From CAWEQO01 sp963811225 (lineage in GTDB: Bacteria > Chloroflexota > Anaerolineae > Anaerolineales > Anaerolineaceae): a stretch of 26,827 nt of DNA. The position numbers were made by a program, and so were the translations under genes. Shown in pieces: positions 17,835 through 26,139 of this stretch. The notes beneath the pieces were generated by a model, which worked only from the letters and a program-made list of their open reading frames with translations, searched no databases and had not been told where the DNA came from. How positions within the stretch are numbered: the first letter of the stretch is position 1; each line of letters begins with the position of its first letter. The stretch spans positions 1 to 26,827 of the forward strand of contig CAWEQO010000017.1 of the NCBI GenBank assembly GCA_963811225.1, written 5' to 3'.

Positions 17835-18526
17835 AAGTCGAATTCTACGGCGCCGGTTTCCCTTACAGACCCCTGCGTGAGACCCCTGGAAAATTAATCG
17901 TCATGGAAGGCACCGATGGCGTCGGCCGCTCCAGTCAGATCGCCTTGCTGCGGCGTTGGTTGGAAGAAGCGGGCTACGCTGTGTCCGATACCGGTCTGCG
18001 GCGCTCACCTCTTACAGCGCCCGGACTAGACGCAGCCAAGATGGGCCACACCCTCGGCCCGCTGACCATGAGCCTTTTTTATGCCACCGATTTCGCCGAC
18101 CGCCTGGAAAACCAGATCATTCCGGCCCTGCGCGCCGGTTTTGTAGTCCTTTCCGACCGTTATTTTTATTCGACCATCGCTCGGGATGTGGTACGCGGTG
18201 CAGACCCGGTCTGGTCTCGGGAAGTGTATGGGTTTGCCCTCAAGCCAGACATGGTCTTGTATCTGAAAGCAGACATCCAGACCCTGATCGCTCGTATCGT
18301 GCACGGCCGCGGCTTTAATTACTGGGAAGCCGGCATGGACATCCGCTGCGCCGATAATCTGTTCGACAGCTTCAAAGCCTATCAGGCGCAGCTGATCGAT
18401 CAGTTCGACCAGATGGCCGACGAGTATGGTTTCGTCACCATCGATGCCAACCGCTCTATTCAGGCTGTGTTTGAAGACGCCCGCCAGAATATCTCGAAAC
18501 TGTTCGAGCAAGACCAAGTGAAATGA
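17831..18526 (+). CDS. Thymidylate-kinase-like P-loop protein 2 with arginine in Walker A
   Basis: A 231-residue paralogue of the preceding gene, starting inside its stop codon (ATGA overlap), so the two are probably co-translated and may form a heteromer. It keeps the core: TPGKLIVMEG leading into the P-loop, DRY (109-111), ARDVVRGADP after it, and YWEAGMD in the lid (164-170). Its Walker A reads GTDGVGRSS (27-35), with Arg33 where the catalytic lysine is almost invariant. Loss of that lysine usually cripples phosphate binding, so this copy may be a regulatory pseudokinase, or arginine may substitute. Everything else looks intact, so it is not a decaying gene. Confidence 0.82.
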   Translation: MKVEFYGAGFPYRPLRETPGKLIVMEGTDGVGRSSQIALLRRWLEEAGYAVSDTGLRRSPLTAPGLDAAKMGHTLGPLTMSLFYATDFADRLENQIIPALRAGFVVLSDRYFYSTIARDVVRGADPVWSREVYGFALKPDMVLYLKADIQTLIARIVHGRGFNYWEAGMDIRCADNLFDSFKAYQAQLIDQFDQMADEYGFVTIDANRSIQAVFEDARQNISKLFEQDQVK

Positions 18527-18566
18527 TTGGCATCGGCCGAGCGCTGCCCATCGAAGGGAAGGGTAG

Positions 18567-19587
18567 ATGAGCCCCAGGCCCGATAACAGCACCTGCACCT
18601 TTGGCGCAGGCATCCTGATAAAATACCTGCAAGCGCTGCTGCAGGAAGTGGATGGCGTGCGTGGCGCGCAGGATATCGAGCATATTCACCGCATGCGGGT
18701 CGCTTCCCGGCGCTTGCGCGCCGCTTTGCCGCTGTTCGCCCGGTGCTATCCGGATAAGAAGGTGCACTCCTGGCTGAAACAGATCCGCCGGATCACCAGG
18801 GCCCTGGGCGAGGCGCGTGACGCCGATGTACAGATTGATCGCCTGGAGGACATCTACCGCAGCCTGCCTGAGCGCCGCTATGGTCCGGGTGTGCGCCGTC
18901 TGCTCTTGCGCCTCAAGCAGCAGCGTGCCGGTATGCAGTCGCACGTGGTCCAAACCCTGGATCATTTACTGGAAAGCGGTGTGATCGCTGAAATGCAGCA
19001 GTATTTTGGAGAACTGCAGCCGGTTGATGATTTACCCATTCCCTACTCCCGGTCTCTTTACGAATTGGGCTTTCAGGCCGGGCAAGATAGTCTGCAGGAT
19101 CTCTTCTCTTACGAGCCTTATATTCACGATGAATCCTGTGTCCCCGAGCTGCACGCCATGCGAGTCGCCGCCAAACACCTGCGCTACACCCTCGAAACCT
19201 TCAGCCCGCTCTACCCGCCAAAACTGGACAGGACGATCAAAGTGGTGCGCAAGATCCAAGATACCCTGGGCGAAATCCACGACAGCGATGTGTGGGTTGA
19301 TTACCTGCCCACCTTCTTGGAAGAGGAGCGTAAGCGCATCATCGAATTCTATGGCAGCGCCGGCCCAACTCGAAGGATCGTCCCCGGTATCCAATACTTA
19401 CAAGAGTTCGCGGCGGGAAGAGCGTCAGAAGCTCTACCGAGGTTTCCTCCAGGACTGGGAGGAGTGGAAGCAGACAGGGTTATGGCAAAACCTGGAGGAG
19501 ATGCTGCACCTACCGGTTTCCTTCCAAGGCGAGGTTTACCCACCTGCCGTACCCCTTGCAAACGTTAAAACCCAAGAGGAGGAGTAG
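18567..19587 (+). CDS. CHAD domain protein, frameshifted near the C-terminus
   Basis: A helical CHAD-domain protein. CHAD modules bind inorganic polyphosphate through conserved histidines and basic residues. Two internal repeats are visible: HRMRVASRRLRAALPLF near residues 32-48 and HAMRVAAKHLRYTLETF near 195-211. Each is followed by a conserved G-E-[AI]-[HR]-D-[AS]-D motif (LGEARDADV, LGEIHDSDV). At about base 19400 the frame changes. The protein-like continuation REERQKLYRGFLQDWEEW lies in the +1 frame and ends at 19587, two bases before the HD gene. The unshifted frame ends at 19568 with out-of-frame-looking sequence. One extra base (the second T of a TT) or two lost bases explains this. 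The ATG start is preceded by GAAGGG and an in-frame TAG. Its neighbours fit a phosphate or polyphosphate role. Confidence 0.85.
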
Positions 19588-19589
19588 CG

Positions 19590-20273
19590 ATGGCCTTGAT
19601 CTATTCTAACGGCACGCCGCACGTCGATATTGAGGAACAGCAAGCGGAGATCGCCCCTCCCGAATTAAGCGAAGAGCAGCGCGGCGCAATGGATTTGATC
19701 CTCAAGCTGGCCGTGACTTGCGGTTATGAAGCCGAGCATACCCATCACGTCACCTACCTGGCCGAGCGCATGTTCGACGACCTGCAAGAGCTGCACAAGC
19801 TCGGCCCGCAAGAGCGCTACTTGCTCACTTGCGCCTCCCTACTGCACGACATCGGCTGGATGGAAGGCCGCCGCGGCCATCACAAGACGGCCCTGCGCAT
19901 CATCCTCGAAACGCCCATGCTGCCCTTCGACCAGAAGCAGCGCCTGATCATTGGCTCCATCGCCCGTTACCACCGCGGCCCGATGCCCAAGCATAAGCAC
20001 GACCATTATGCCGCCCTCGAACCAGAAGAGCAGCATCTGATCGAAATGCTGGCGGCAATCCTGCGCGTCGCCGACGGTCTCGACCGCACCCACCGCGGCC
20101 TGGTGCAAGACATCCGCTGCACCTTTTCCCACAAGAAGATCGTGGTCCACTGCTCCCTAACCGCCCCCTTCCCCGACGAAGAGGCCGCCACCAAGGCCAA
20201 GAGTAACTTGCTCAAGAAGGTCTTTGACCGCAAGCTGGTCCTCAAGTGGAAAGCGGATCACCAAAAGAAATAG
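19590..20273 (+). CDS. HD domain protein resembling the C-terminal domain of Ppx/GppA exopolyphosphatases
   Basis: A 227-residue stand-alone HD-fold protein. The metal-site residues of the HD superfamily are visible: H53, H86-D87 in LLHDIGW, H97-H98, H128 in ARYHRG and D162 in ADGLDRTHRG. The pattern LLHDIGW, GHHKTA, ARYHRGPMPKHKH and LRVADGLDR is that of the C-terminal helical domain of Ppx/GppA phosphatases, but the actin-like catalytic N-terminal domains are missing. It may hydrolyse a phosphate ester or anhydride, or only bind one. A strong GGAGGAG lies just before its ATG, two bases after the CHAD stop. It closes the kinase-kinase-CHAD-HD unit. Confidence 0.85.
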   Translation: MALIYSNGTPHVDIEEQQAEIAPPELSEEQRGAMDLILKLAVTCGYEAEHTHHVTYLAERMFDDLQELHKLGPQERYLLTCASLLHDIGWMEGRRGHHKTALRIILETPMLPFDQKQRLIIGSIARYHRGPMPKHKHDHYAALEPEEQHLIEMLAAILRVADGLDRTHRGLVQDIRCTFSHKKIVVHCSLTAPFPDEEAATKAKSNLLKKVFDRKLVLKWKADHQKK

Positions 20274-20302
20274 AAGCGCGAAGACGTCCTCGCATCCTGG
20301 AA

Positions 20303-20366
20303 AGGCGCTTCCCAAAACATCTACCCGGCTTCGACAGGGGCGTGGTTTGGGGAAGCGCCTTTTTTA
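20303..20366 (+). terminator. Rho-independent terminator after the HD gene
   Basis: An exact 11-base stem (AGGCGCTTCCC with GGGAAGCGCCT) is followed by a T-run. Additional AAA/TTT pairing lies inside with one bulged base. The loop is unusually long, about 30 bases. Confidence 0.75.
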
Positions 20367-20406
20367 TAGTACTTAAGTCACAAATAAAACACTACTCAGG
20401 GTGGTT

Positions 20407-20433
20407 TTTACAACTGAAGCAGGGGGGTATAAT
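20407..20433 (+). promoter_or_regulatory. Predicted promoter for the moxR-DUF58-DUF4129 operon
   Basis: TTTACA (20407-20412) and a perfect TATAAT (20428-20433) are separated by 15 bases. They lie between the terminator and the MoxR start and predict a leader of about 55 bases. Confidence 0.6.
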
Positions 20434-20496
20434 AGGCATCGGGAAAAGCATCCCAACTCCTTCTATCATTTGCTTTCTTAGATAAGGAATCTCCAC

Positions 20497-21430
20497 TTGA
20501 TCCAGACGACATCCCAAAAAATTGTTGACAACATTCAGAAAGTCATCGTCGGCAAAGAGGAAGTGATCCAGCTCTTGCTGGCCGCTGTGCTTTGTGAGGG
20601 CCATATCCTGCTCGAAGACGTGCCCGGCACCGGTAAAACCACCCTGGCGCGCGCCCTGGCAGCCTCTCTGGGCTGTTCTTTCCGCCGCATCCAGTTCACC
20701 CCTGACCTGCTGCCCTCGGACGTGACCGGCTTGAGCTGGTTCAACCAGAAAACCCAGGAATTCGAATTCCGACCTGGGCCGATTATGTCGCAGGTGGTGC
20801 TTGGCGACGAGATCAATCGCGCCACCCCACGCACCCAAGCTGCCATGCTGGAGGCCATGCAAGAGCGCCAGGTGACCGGCGATGGCGTCACCCGCCTGCT
20901 GGAGCGGCCCTTCCTGGTGCTCGCCACCCAGAACCCGGTCGAGCTGGAAGGCACCTTCCCCCTGCCCGAGGCCCAGCTGGACCGCTTCTTGATGCGGATC
21001 TACATCGGCTACCCCAATCAGGACGAGGAAAACGCCATTCTCGAACGCTTCCGCGCCAGCGATCCCCTGCCCGACCTGCAGCCGGTGACCTCCCCCGCCG
21101 AGGTCATCGCCATGCAAACTGCCCGCCGCGAGATCAAGGTCGAAGACACGGTCCGCGATTATATCGTGCGTATTGCCCGCGCCACTCGCAAAAATCAGGA
21201 CATCCAGCTGGGCGCCAGCCCGCGCGACGATGGCCGTGTACCAGGCGGCTCAGGCCTGGGCCGCCATCCAAGGCCGCGACTTTATTCTGCCCGACGACGT
21301 CAAATTCCTGGCGCCTTACGTGCTGTGTCACCGCCTGATCATCTCACCTCAGGCGCAGCTGCGCGGCCGCTCCTCCATCGAACTGGTCAACGACATCGTC
21401 TCCACCGTGTCCGTCCCTGTGGAATCCTGA
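20497..21430 (+). CDS. MoxR-family AAA+ ATPase, frameshifted near the C-terminus
   Basis: A MoxR AAA+ ATPase, a chaperone-like family usually encoded beside DUF58 proteins. It has Walker A GTGKTT (44-49), Walker B LGDE (102-105) with INRATPRTQAAMLEAMQERQVT, and sensor I ATQNPVE. It starts at TTG with AAGGA eight bases upstream. Near base 21227 (residue ~243) the frame breaks inside the conserved LGASPR-A-[TS] motif. The rest, ATMAVYQAAQAWAAIQGRDF to the stop at 21430, is in the +1 frame. Loss of one CG from a CGCGCG run explains it exactly. With repair the length is about 311 residues, which is normal. The unshifted frame would run to 21435 with meaningless sequence. Real mutation or sequencing slip cannot be told apart. 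Confidence 0.87.
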
Positions 21431-21431
21431 C

Positions 21432-22640
21432 GTGACGCCCATCAACTGGCTTCCGCTGCTGATCGTAGCCTTCCTGGCGGGGGCCTACCTCCGCCTGCCC
21501 TGGCTGGTCATCTTCTCGTCGGCGGTGATGCTGGTCATCGGCCTGGCCAGCCTGTGGAAACACTACGCCCTCGAACGTGTCAACTATGTGCGCCGCTGGC
21601 ACTACCGGCGTGGCTTTCCCGGCGAGAGCACCGAGGTGCGCATCGAGGTGGAGAATCGCAAGTGGCTGCCCGTCTCCTGGCTGCGGGTATCCGACCCCTG
21701 GCCGGTCAACGTCGCCCCCGATGATGAACCTTCCCTGACCCACTCCGCCATCGCCGATCAGGCCCACCTGATCAATCTGTTCAGCCTGCGTCCCTTCGAG
21801 CGCATCCTGCGCCGCTACAAACTGACCTTCCACAACCGCGGCGTCTACCCGGTCGGCCCGGCCACGCTCGAATCCGGTGACCTGTTCGGCCTGTACACCG
21901 AGGGGAAGCAGATGGAGACGCGTGAAGAGCTCACAGTCTTCCCCGAGCTGCTGCCGCTCTCAATCCTGCAACTGCCCACCGATGATCCCTTCGGCGACCG
22001 GGCTTCCCGCCGCCGTCTGTTCGAAGACCCCAACCTGCCCATGGGCGTGCGTCCCTATCGCCCGGAAGATGAATTCCGGCGCATCCACTGGAATGCCACC
22101 GCCCGCACCGGCTCGATGCAGGTCAAGGTCTACCAGCCGGTCTCCTCACGTGTGATGATGGTCTGCCTCAACGTGCTAACCACCCCGCAACCCTGGCTAG
22201 GCACCTACAAAAACCTGTTCGAGCAGCTGATCAAGATGGCCGCCACTCTCGTCTACCACAGCTATCAAGACGGCTACTCCGTAGGCCTGATTTCCAACGG
22301 CTGCCTTGCCCGCGCCGACCATCCTTTCATGATCTCTCCTGGGCGCTCATCCGAGCAGCTGCCGAACCTGCTGCAAGCCCTGGCCGCCGTGACCGAGTAC
22401 ACCACCTCTCCGATGGAAAACATGCTGATCAAGTCCATGTCGCAGGTGCCCTACGGCTCGAACCTGACCATCATCACCGCCCTGCTGCCGCCCACCCTGC
22501 TCGATACGCTCATTCGTCTGAAGCGCTACCGCCCCAACATGCTGCTCATCTCGCTGGCCGAAGAAGCCCCACCGCAAATCCCCGGCATCCGCACCCTGCA
22601 CCTGCCCTTCATCCCCTCCGGCGAAAAGGAGACGCGCTGA
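21432..22640 (+). CDS. DUF58 domain-containing protein
   Basis: A 402-residue protein starting at GTG, one base after the MoxR stop. Two hydrophobic segments open it (about residues 5-40). The DUF58 signature RPYRPEDEFRRIHWNATARTG lies near residues 203-224, followed by the KVYQP segment typical of the family, which leads into a vWA-like fold. DUF58 proteins act with MoxR ATPases in little-understood envelope or complex-assembly functions. Its stop overlaps the next start (TGATG), so all three genes are coupled. Confidence 0.88.
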   Translation: MTPINWLPLLIVAFLAGAYLRLPWLVIFSSAVMLVIGLASLWKHYALERVNYVRRWHYRRGFPGESTEVRIEVENRKWLPVSWLRVSDPWPVNVAPDDEPSLTHSAIADQAHLINLFSLRPFERILRRYKLTFHNRGVYPVGPATLESGDLFGLYTEGKQMETREELTVFPELLPLSILQLPTDDPFGDRASRRRLFEDPNLPMGVRPYRPEDEFRRIHWNATARTGSMQVKVYQPVSSRVMMVCLNVLTTPQPWLGTYKNLFEQLIKMAATLVYHSYQDGYSVGLISNGCLARADHPFMISPGRSSEQLPNLLQALAAVTEYTTSPMENMLIKSMSQVPYGSNLTIITALLPPTLLDTLIRLKRYRPNMLLISLAEEAPPQIPGIRTLHLPFIPSGEKETR

Positions 22641-24088
22641 TGGCGACCAAAACACCTGCCCTGCTGTGCCTAAAGTTCCCGCCGTTCCTATGGTTTGAGC
22701 TGGGAGTGCTGTGCGTGATGCTGATGGAAGCCATCTGGGCGGCCGTGTGGTACGACGCTTTCATTGAGCCTGAGATCTCCTGGCTGCCGATTGCCGCCTT
22801 CTTTGCTCTGGTGCTGCTCGGCAGCCACTACCTTTCTCGCCTGCTCCACCGTCTGGATCCGACCGAGGTGGTCAACCGGATTGTGTTCCTCGGCTGGTTG
22901 GCCTTCTGCCTGTTCGCCAGCCTGAGTTGGCTGCTGTTCCCTGGCAAGGGCTATTCTCTGTTCGAGCTGCTGGGCGAATCCGTCATGACCCTTGGCCAGG
23001 GTGACCATGGTATGCGCGTCTTCTGGCACCTGCTGTTCCTGGCGCTGCTCGCCTGGCGTGGGGTTTCGCTGGCGCGCAAACCACTCTCCATGGGTTACAA
23101 CTTTAGCGGATTTCGCACCGGCATCGGAATGTTCCTGCTGTATGGTCTGGCCTTCGGCTGGCTGGAGAAGTCTGGCGCGCTGGCTGCCTTTGGCGTTTTC
23201 CTGTTCATCAGCCTAATTGGCATGAGCTTCGCCCGTATCGCTAACCTGGGTGAATCGCGCGGCGGCAAGCTGCCCCCCTTCGGCCTGACCTGGATGGGCG
23301 GCATCCTGCTGGCCGCTCTGGTCGTCGTGGTCTTCTCGATGGGCGTCGGCTGGCTGGTGCGCGGTCAGGTCTCCAACTGGCTGGCGGCTGCCGTAGCCGG
23401 GGCGTTTATGCTGCTTGCGCTAAGCTTCTACACCATCCTCACCCCGGTGCTTTCGGCCATCATCGATCTATCCTACCGCTTCGGCCAGCGCATCTTCTCC
23501 ACCTTCAATTTGAACCCTGCCATTGCCAATCAAGCGATCGGAGAGGCGCAGAAGCACAGCGGCGAGAACAAGGACGCTCTCAACCTGCTGGTCGATACCA
23601 GCCGCGGCCCGGTGCTGGCCGGCATCCTGCTGCTGGTACTGATCCTGATCCTGGTGAGCCTGAGTTGGAAACCATGGCAGCGGCGCAAGCCGGCGCTGGA
23701 AGAGCAGATCGAGGGCATCGGGCGCGCTCGTGCGCTGGAGGCCCAAAAGCCCCCCGAGCGCAAACCATTCTCCTTCAGCCCGCGTCGACTGCTGGCTGCC
23801 GCCCGCATCCGCCGCATCTACAGCCAGTTGTGCAGCCTGAGCGCCGGCCTGGGCCAGCCGCGTGCCGCGGCCGTCACCCCGCTGGAATACCTACCCAAGA
23901 TGGAGACGATCTTCCCCAAGCATCCGCAAGAGCTGGCGCTGATCACCCGATCCTACCTGCAAGTGCGCTACGGTGAGGTACCCGAGACGAACGAGGAAGT
24001 CCAGGCCGTGGTCAGCGCCTGGAACCGTGTGCGCGCCGAAGGCCGCCGCCAGCGTACCAGCGCAGCCATGTTAGGCCGAAAGAAGTAA
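22640..24088 (+). CDS. Multi-spanning membrane protein with C-terminal DUF4129 domain
   Basis: A 482-residue protein. About eight hydrophobic segments cover residues ~10-260, with another near 328-346 (GILLLVLILILVSLSW). The cytosolic C-terminus (about 380-470) carries the DUF4129 pattern: RIRRIYSQL, then TPLEYLPKM, and ALITRSYLQVRYGE. In many bacteria this domain sits at the C-terminus of TgpA-type transglutaminase membrane proteins encoded with MoxR and DUF58. Here the central transglutaminase domain is absent. It is inferred to be the membrane anchor of a MoxR-DUF58 complex. It is the last gene before the 24108-24167 hairpin. Confidence 0.8.
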   Translation: MATKTPALLCLKFPPFLWFELGVLCVMLMEAIWAAVWYDAFIEPEISWLPIAAFFALVLLGSHYLSRLLHRLDPTEVVNRIVFLGWLAFCLFASLSWLLFPGKGYSLFELLGESVMTLGQGDHGMRVFWHLLFLALLAWRGVSLARKPLSMGYNFSGFRTGIGMFLLYGLAFGWLEKSGALAAFGVFLFISLIGMSFARIANLGESRGGKLPPFGLTWMGGILLAALVVVVFSMGVGWLVRGQVSNWLAAAVAGAFMLLALSFYTILTPVLSAIIDLSYRFGQRIFSTFNLNPAIANQAIGEAQKHSGENKDALNLLVDTSRGPVLAGILLLVLILILVSLSWKPWQRRKPALEEQIEGIGRARALEAQKPPERKPFSFSPRRLLAAARIRRIYSQLCSLSAGLGQPRAAAVTPLEYLPKMETIFPKHPQELALITRSYLQVRYGEVPETNEEVQAVVSAWNRVRAEGRRQRTSAAMLGRKK

Positions 24089-24107
24089 CCTTCGTCCTCC
24101 CGAAGCG

Positions 24108-24167
24108 ACAGACATCCCTGGTTGTCGAAGGCAGTCAAGATGGCCTTCAACAACCAGGGATGTCTGT
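24108..24167. terminator. Long hairpin between convergent operons, probable bidirectional terminator
   Basis: The arms at 24108-24132 and 24143-24167 pair over 24 of 25 positions, the outer 18 without mismatch, around a 10-base loop. TTATTTTAAT follows on the plus strand. It starts 20 bases after the DUF4129 stop and ends 31 bases before the M20 stop. The stem is far longer than a usual terminator and could be a mobile palindromic repeat. Confidence 0.7.
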
Positions 24168-24198
24168 TATTTTAATATCGTAACTGCTTCTTAAATTC

Positions 24199-25560
24199 TC
24201 AAGGCTCCCCAAACACCTTCAGAATCCGCGCAACATGCTTCGCACCTTTCTCATACAGATCCAGGCGCATGTTCTCATTCGGCGCGTGCGCCTGTCCGCC
24301 CGGATGGCCCACGCCCGCCGTGACAATCGGCACATTCAGCACCTCCTGGAAGACTGCATTCGGTCCTGAACCGCCAATCATTGGCACGATCTGCATTGGC
24401 ATGCCGTATACGCCGCAAGCAGTCTCGACTACGAGCTGCACGAACGGATCGTCCGGATTGGTGCGGGCCGGGGCGTCGCCGCCCAGGAACTCGATCTTTA
24501 CGTCGTTGAAACCCTCCGCGTCCAGATGGCTGCGCAGCTGCGCCAGTACCTGCTCAGGCTTCTGGTCCGGCACCAGGCGGAAATCCAGCTTGGCGCTGGC
24601 TTTGGCCGGCTGGACGGTCTTGGACCCCGGTCCCTGGTAGCCTGCCGTCACACCGCAGATTGTGCAGGTGGGCCGGTAGGCCTCGGCGATGCGCAGCTCG
24701 ACGCCGCCGGTCAGGCCGTCAAGGAAGTGATCGATGCCGTAGCGGCTCTTATATTCGTCGGCCACCTCTGGCAGCGCTTCCATCAACTCCACCTCACGCG
24801 GATTGGGCTCACGCACTGTATCGTAAAAACCGGGGATACGGATGCGCTCATCCGGGCTTTTGAGGCTGTTGAGCGCCCACACCAGCCGCCAGGCTGCATT
24901 GGGGAAGATCGATCCGCCGGTTCCGGAATGCACGTCTTGATTGGCCGTCTCGACGCTTAGCTCCACGTAACAAATGCCGCGCAGGCCCAGATACTGCATC
25001 GGATGATCGCGGTAGTCCACCCCACCGAACTCCCACACGCAGGCGTCACCCGCCAGCAGATCTGCGTGCTCTCGCACAAAATCATTCAGATGAAGGCTGC
25101 TGGTCTCCTCTTCGCCCTCGATCACAAACTTGACATTGCAGGGCAGCTCACCCTCGGCATCCAAAAGCGCGTCGATGGCGTGCAGGCGGCTGGTGATGTG
25201 TCCCTTATCATCATTGACGCCGCGTGCATACAGCTTCCCGTCCCGCAGCGACGGCTCGAACGGCGGCGTCTCCCACAGTTCCAGCGGCTCGGCCGGCTGC
25301 ACATCATAATGGTTGTAGAAAATCAGTATTTTATCGCTGCGACCCTTGCGCTCGGCGAAGACCACCGGCGCGCCGCCGGTCGGAAGCACTTGCGCTGCGA
25401 ACCCGCGGCGGGCGAGCATGTCCGCCACCATTTGGGCGGTCTCCTCCAGGCCCCACTTTTGGGCCGAAACGCTCGGCTGTGCGCACAGCTTCGACAACTC
25501 GTCGATGCTGTCCATGAGATGCCCCTCGATATATTGATCGATGCGGCTGAAATCCTGCAT
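24199..25560 (-). CDS. M20 family metallopeptidase (dipeptidase)
   Basis: A cytosolic zinc peptidase of family M20, 453 residues from the ATG at 25560, which has GGAG nine bases upstream. A TTG five codons earlier is less likely. Metal and catalytic residues are visible: H84 and D86 in YNHYDVQP, D117 in GVNDDKG, and the EGEEE glutamates at 148-152. The dimerisation-domain motif NQDVHSGTGGSIFPNAAW follows, and a C-terminal histidine is in GHPGGQAHAPNEN. It resembles M20 dipeptidases and carboxypeptidases of the carnosinase-like group, and the peptide substrate is unknown. It is the third gene of the leftward udk-VTT-M20 unit. Confidence 0.93.
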   Translation of the reverse strand: MQDFSRIDQYIEGHLMDSIDELSKLCAQPSVSAQKWGLEETAQMVADMLARRGFAAQVLPTGGAPVVFAERKGRSDKILIFYNHYDVQPAEPLELWETPPFEPSLRDGKLYARGVNDDKGHITSRLHAIDALLDAEGELPCNVKFVIEGEEETSSLHLNDFVREHADLLAGDACVWEFGGVDYRDHPMQYLGLRGICYVELSVETANQDVHSGTGGSIFPNAAWRLVWALNSLKSPDERIRIPGFYDTVREPNPREVELMEALPEVADEYKSRYGIDHFLDGLTGGVELRIAEAYRPTCTICGVTAGYQGPGSKTVQPAKASAKLDFRLVPDQKPEQVLAQLRSHLDAEGFNDVKIEFLGGDAPARTNPDDPFVQLVVETACGVYGMPMQIVPMIGGSGPNAVFQEVLNVPIVTAGVGHPGGQAHAPNENMRLDLYEKGAKHVARILKVFGEP

Positions 25561-25593
25561 GATTTGTAGCTCCAATCTAGAATGGTTTTGGCG

Positions 25594-26139
25594 TTAATTT
25601 CCGAAGAGGCCGTTCAAAATGGAAGCGCCCCCATAGGCGAACAGCATCATCTTCAAGGTCTTGCCGATCGCCGTCCATAACAGGTAACGATAGACCGGCA
25701 GTTTCAAGGCGCCGGCGACAATGCCGGCCATGTCGAACAGGGGATTAGGGATAAAAGCCAGCACCAGGATGGTTACATCCCCATACTTGCGCATCCACTC
25801 GGTCAAACGGTCGTACCAATTGCGATTCTCGATCACCGCCGATCCGCTAAAACCGGCCAGGTAGCCGGTCAGCTCGCCAATCGTTGCGCCCAACCCGGCC
25901 GCTATCGCCACCCAGAACGGGTCGAAGATCGCCCCCATCGTGGAGGTGATCACCAACGTCGGCAGCGGGACGATGATGGTGGCATTGGCGATAATCGATA
26001 CGAAAAAGATGCCGGGGTATCCCAGGTACTCGAGATGCTTGACCTGATCGGCAATGGTGAGCAAATAGACCGTCAGCGCGATCACGAAGATCAGAATTAA
26101 AACCCGGAGCACAGTGGTCCGGTTGAGTTTCACGGTCAT
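25594..26139 (-). CDS. VTT-domain (DedA/YqaA-like) inner-membrane protein
   Basis: A 181-residue membrane protein with hydrophobic segments near residues 11-28, 42-60, 66-96, 120-145 and 150-170. The VTT/SNARE-associated pattern is seen in GATIGELTGYLAGF and in FIPNPLFDMAGIVAGALKLP. DedA-superfamily proteins are linked to lipid-carrier flipping and membrane homeostasis, but the role of this short member is not known. It starts with an ATGA overlap with the udk stop, and M20 follows 33 bases downstream, so the three genes are likely one operon. Confidence 0.85.
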   Translation of the reverse strand: MTVKLNRTTVLRVLILIFVIALTVYLLTIADQVKHLEYLGYPGIFFVSIIANATIIVPLPTLVITSTMGAIFDPFWVAIAAGLGATIGELTGYLAGFSGSAVIENRNWYDRLTEWMRKYGDVTILVLAFIPNPLFDMAGIVAGALKLPVYRYLLWTAIGKTLKMMLFAYGGASILNGLFGN

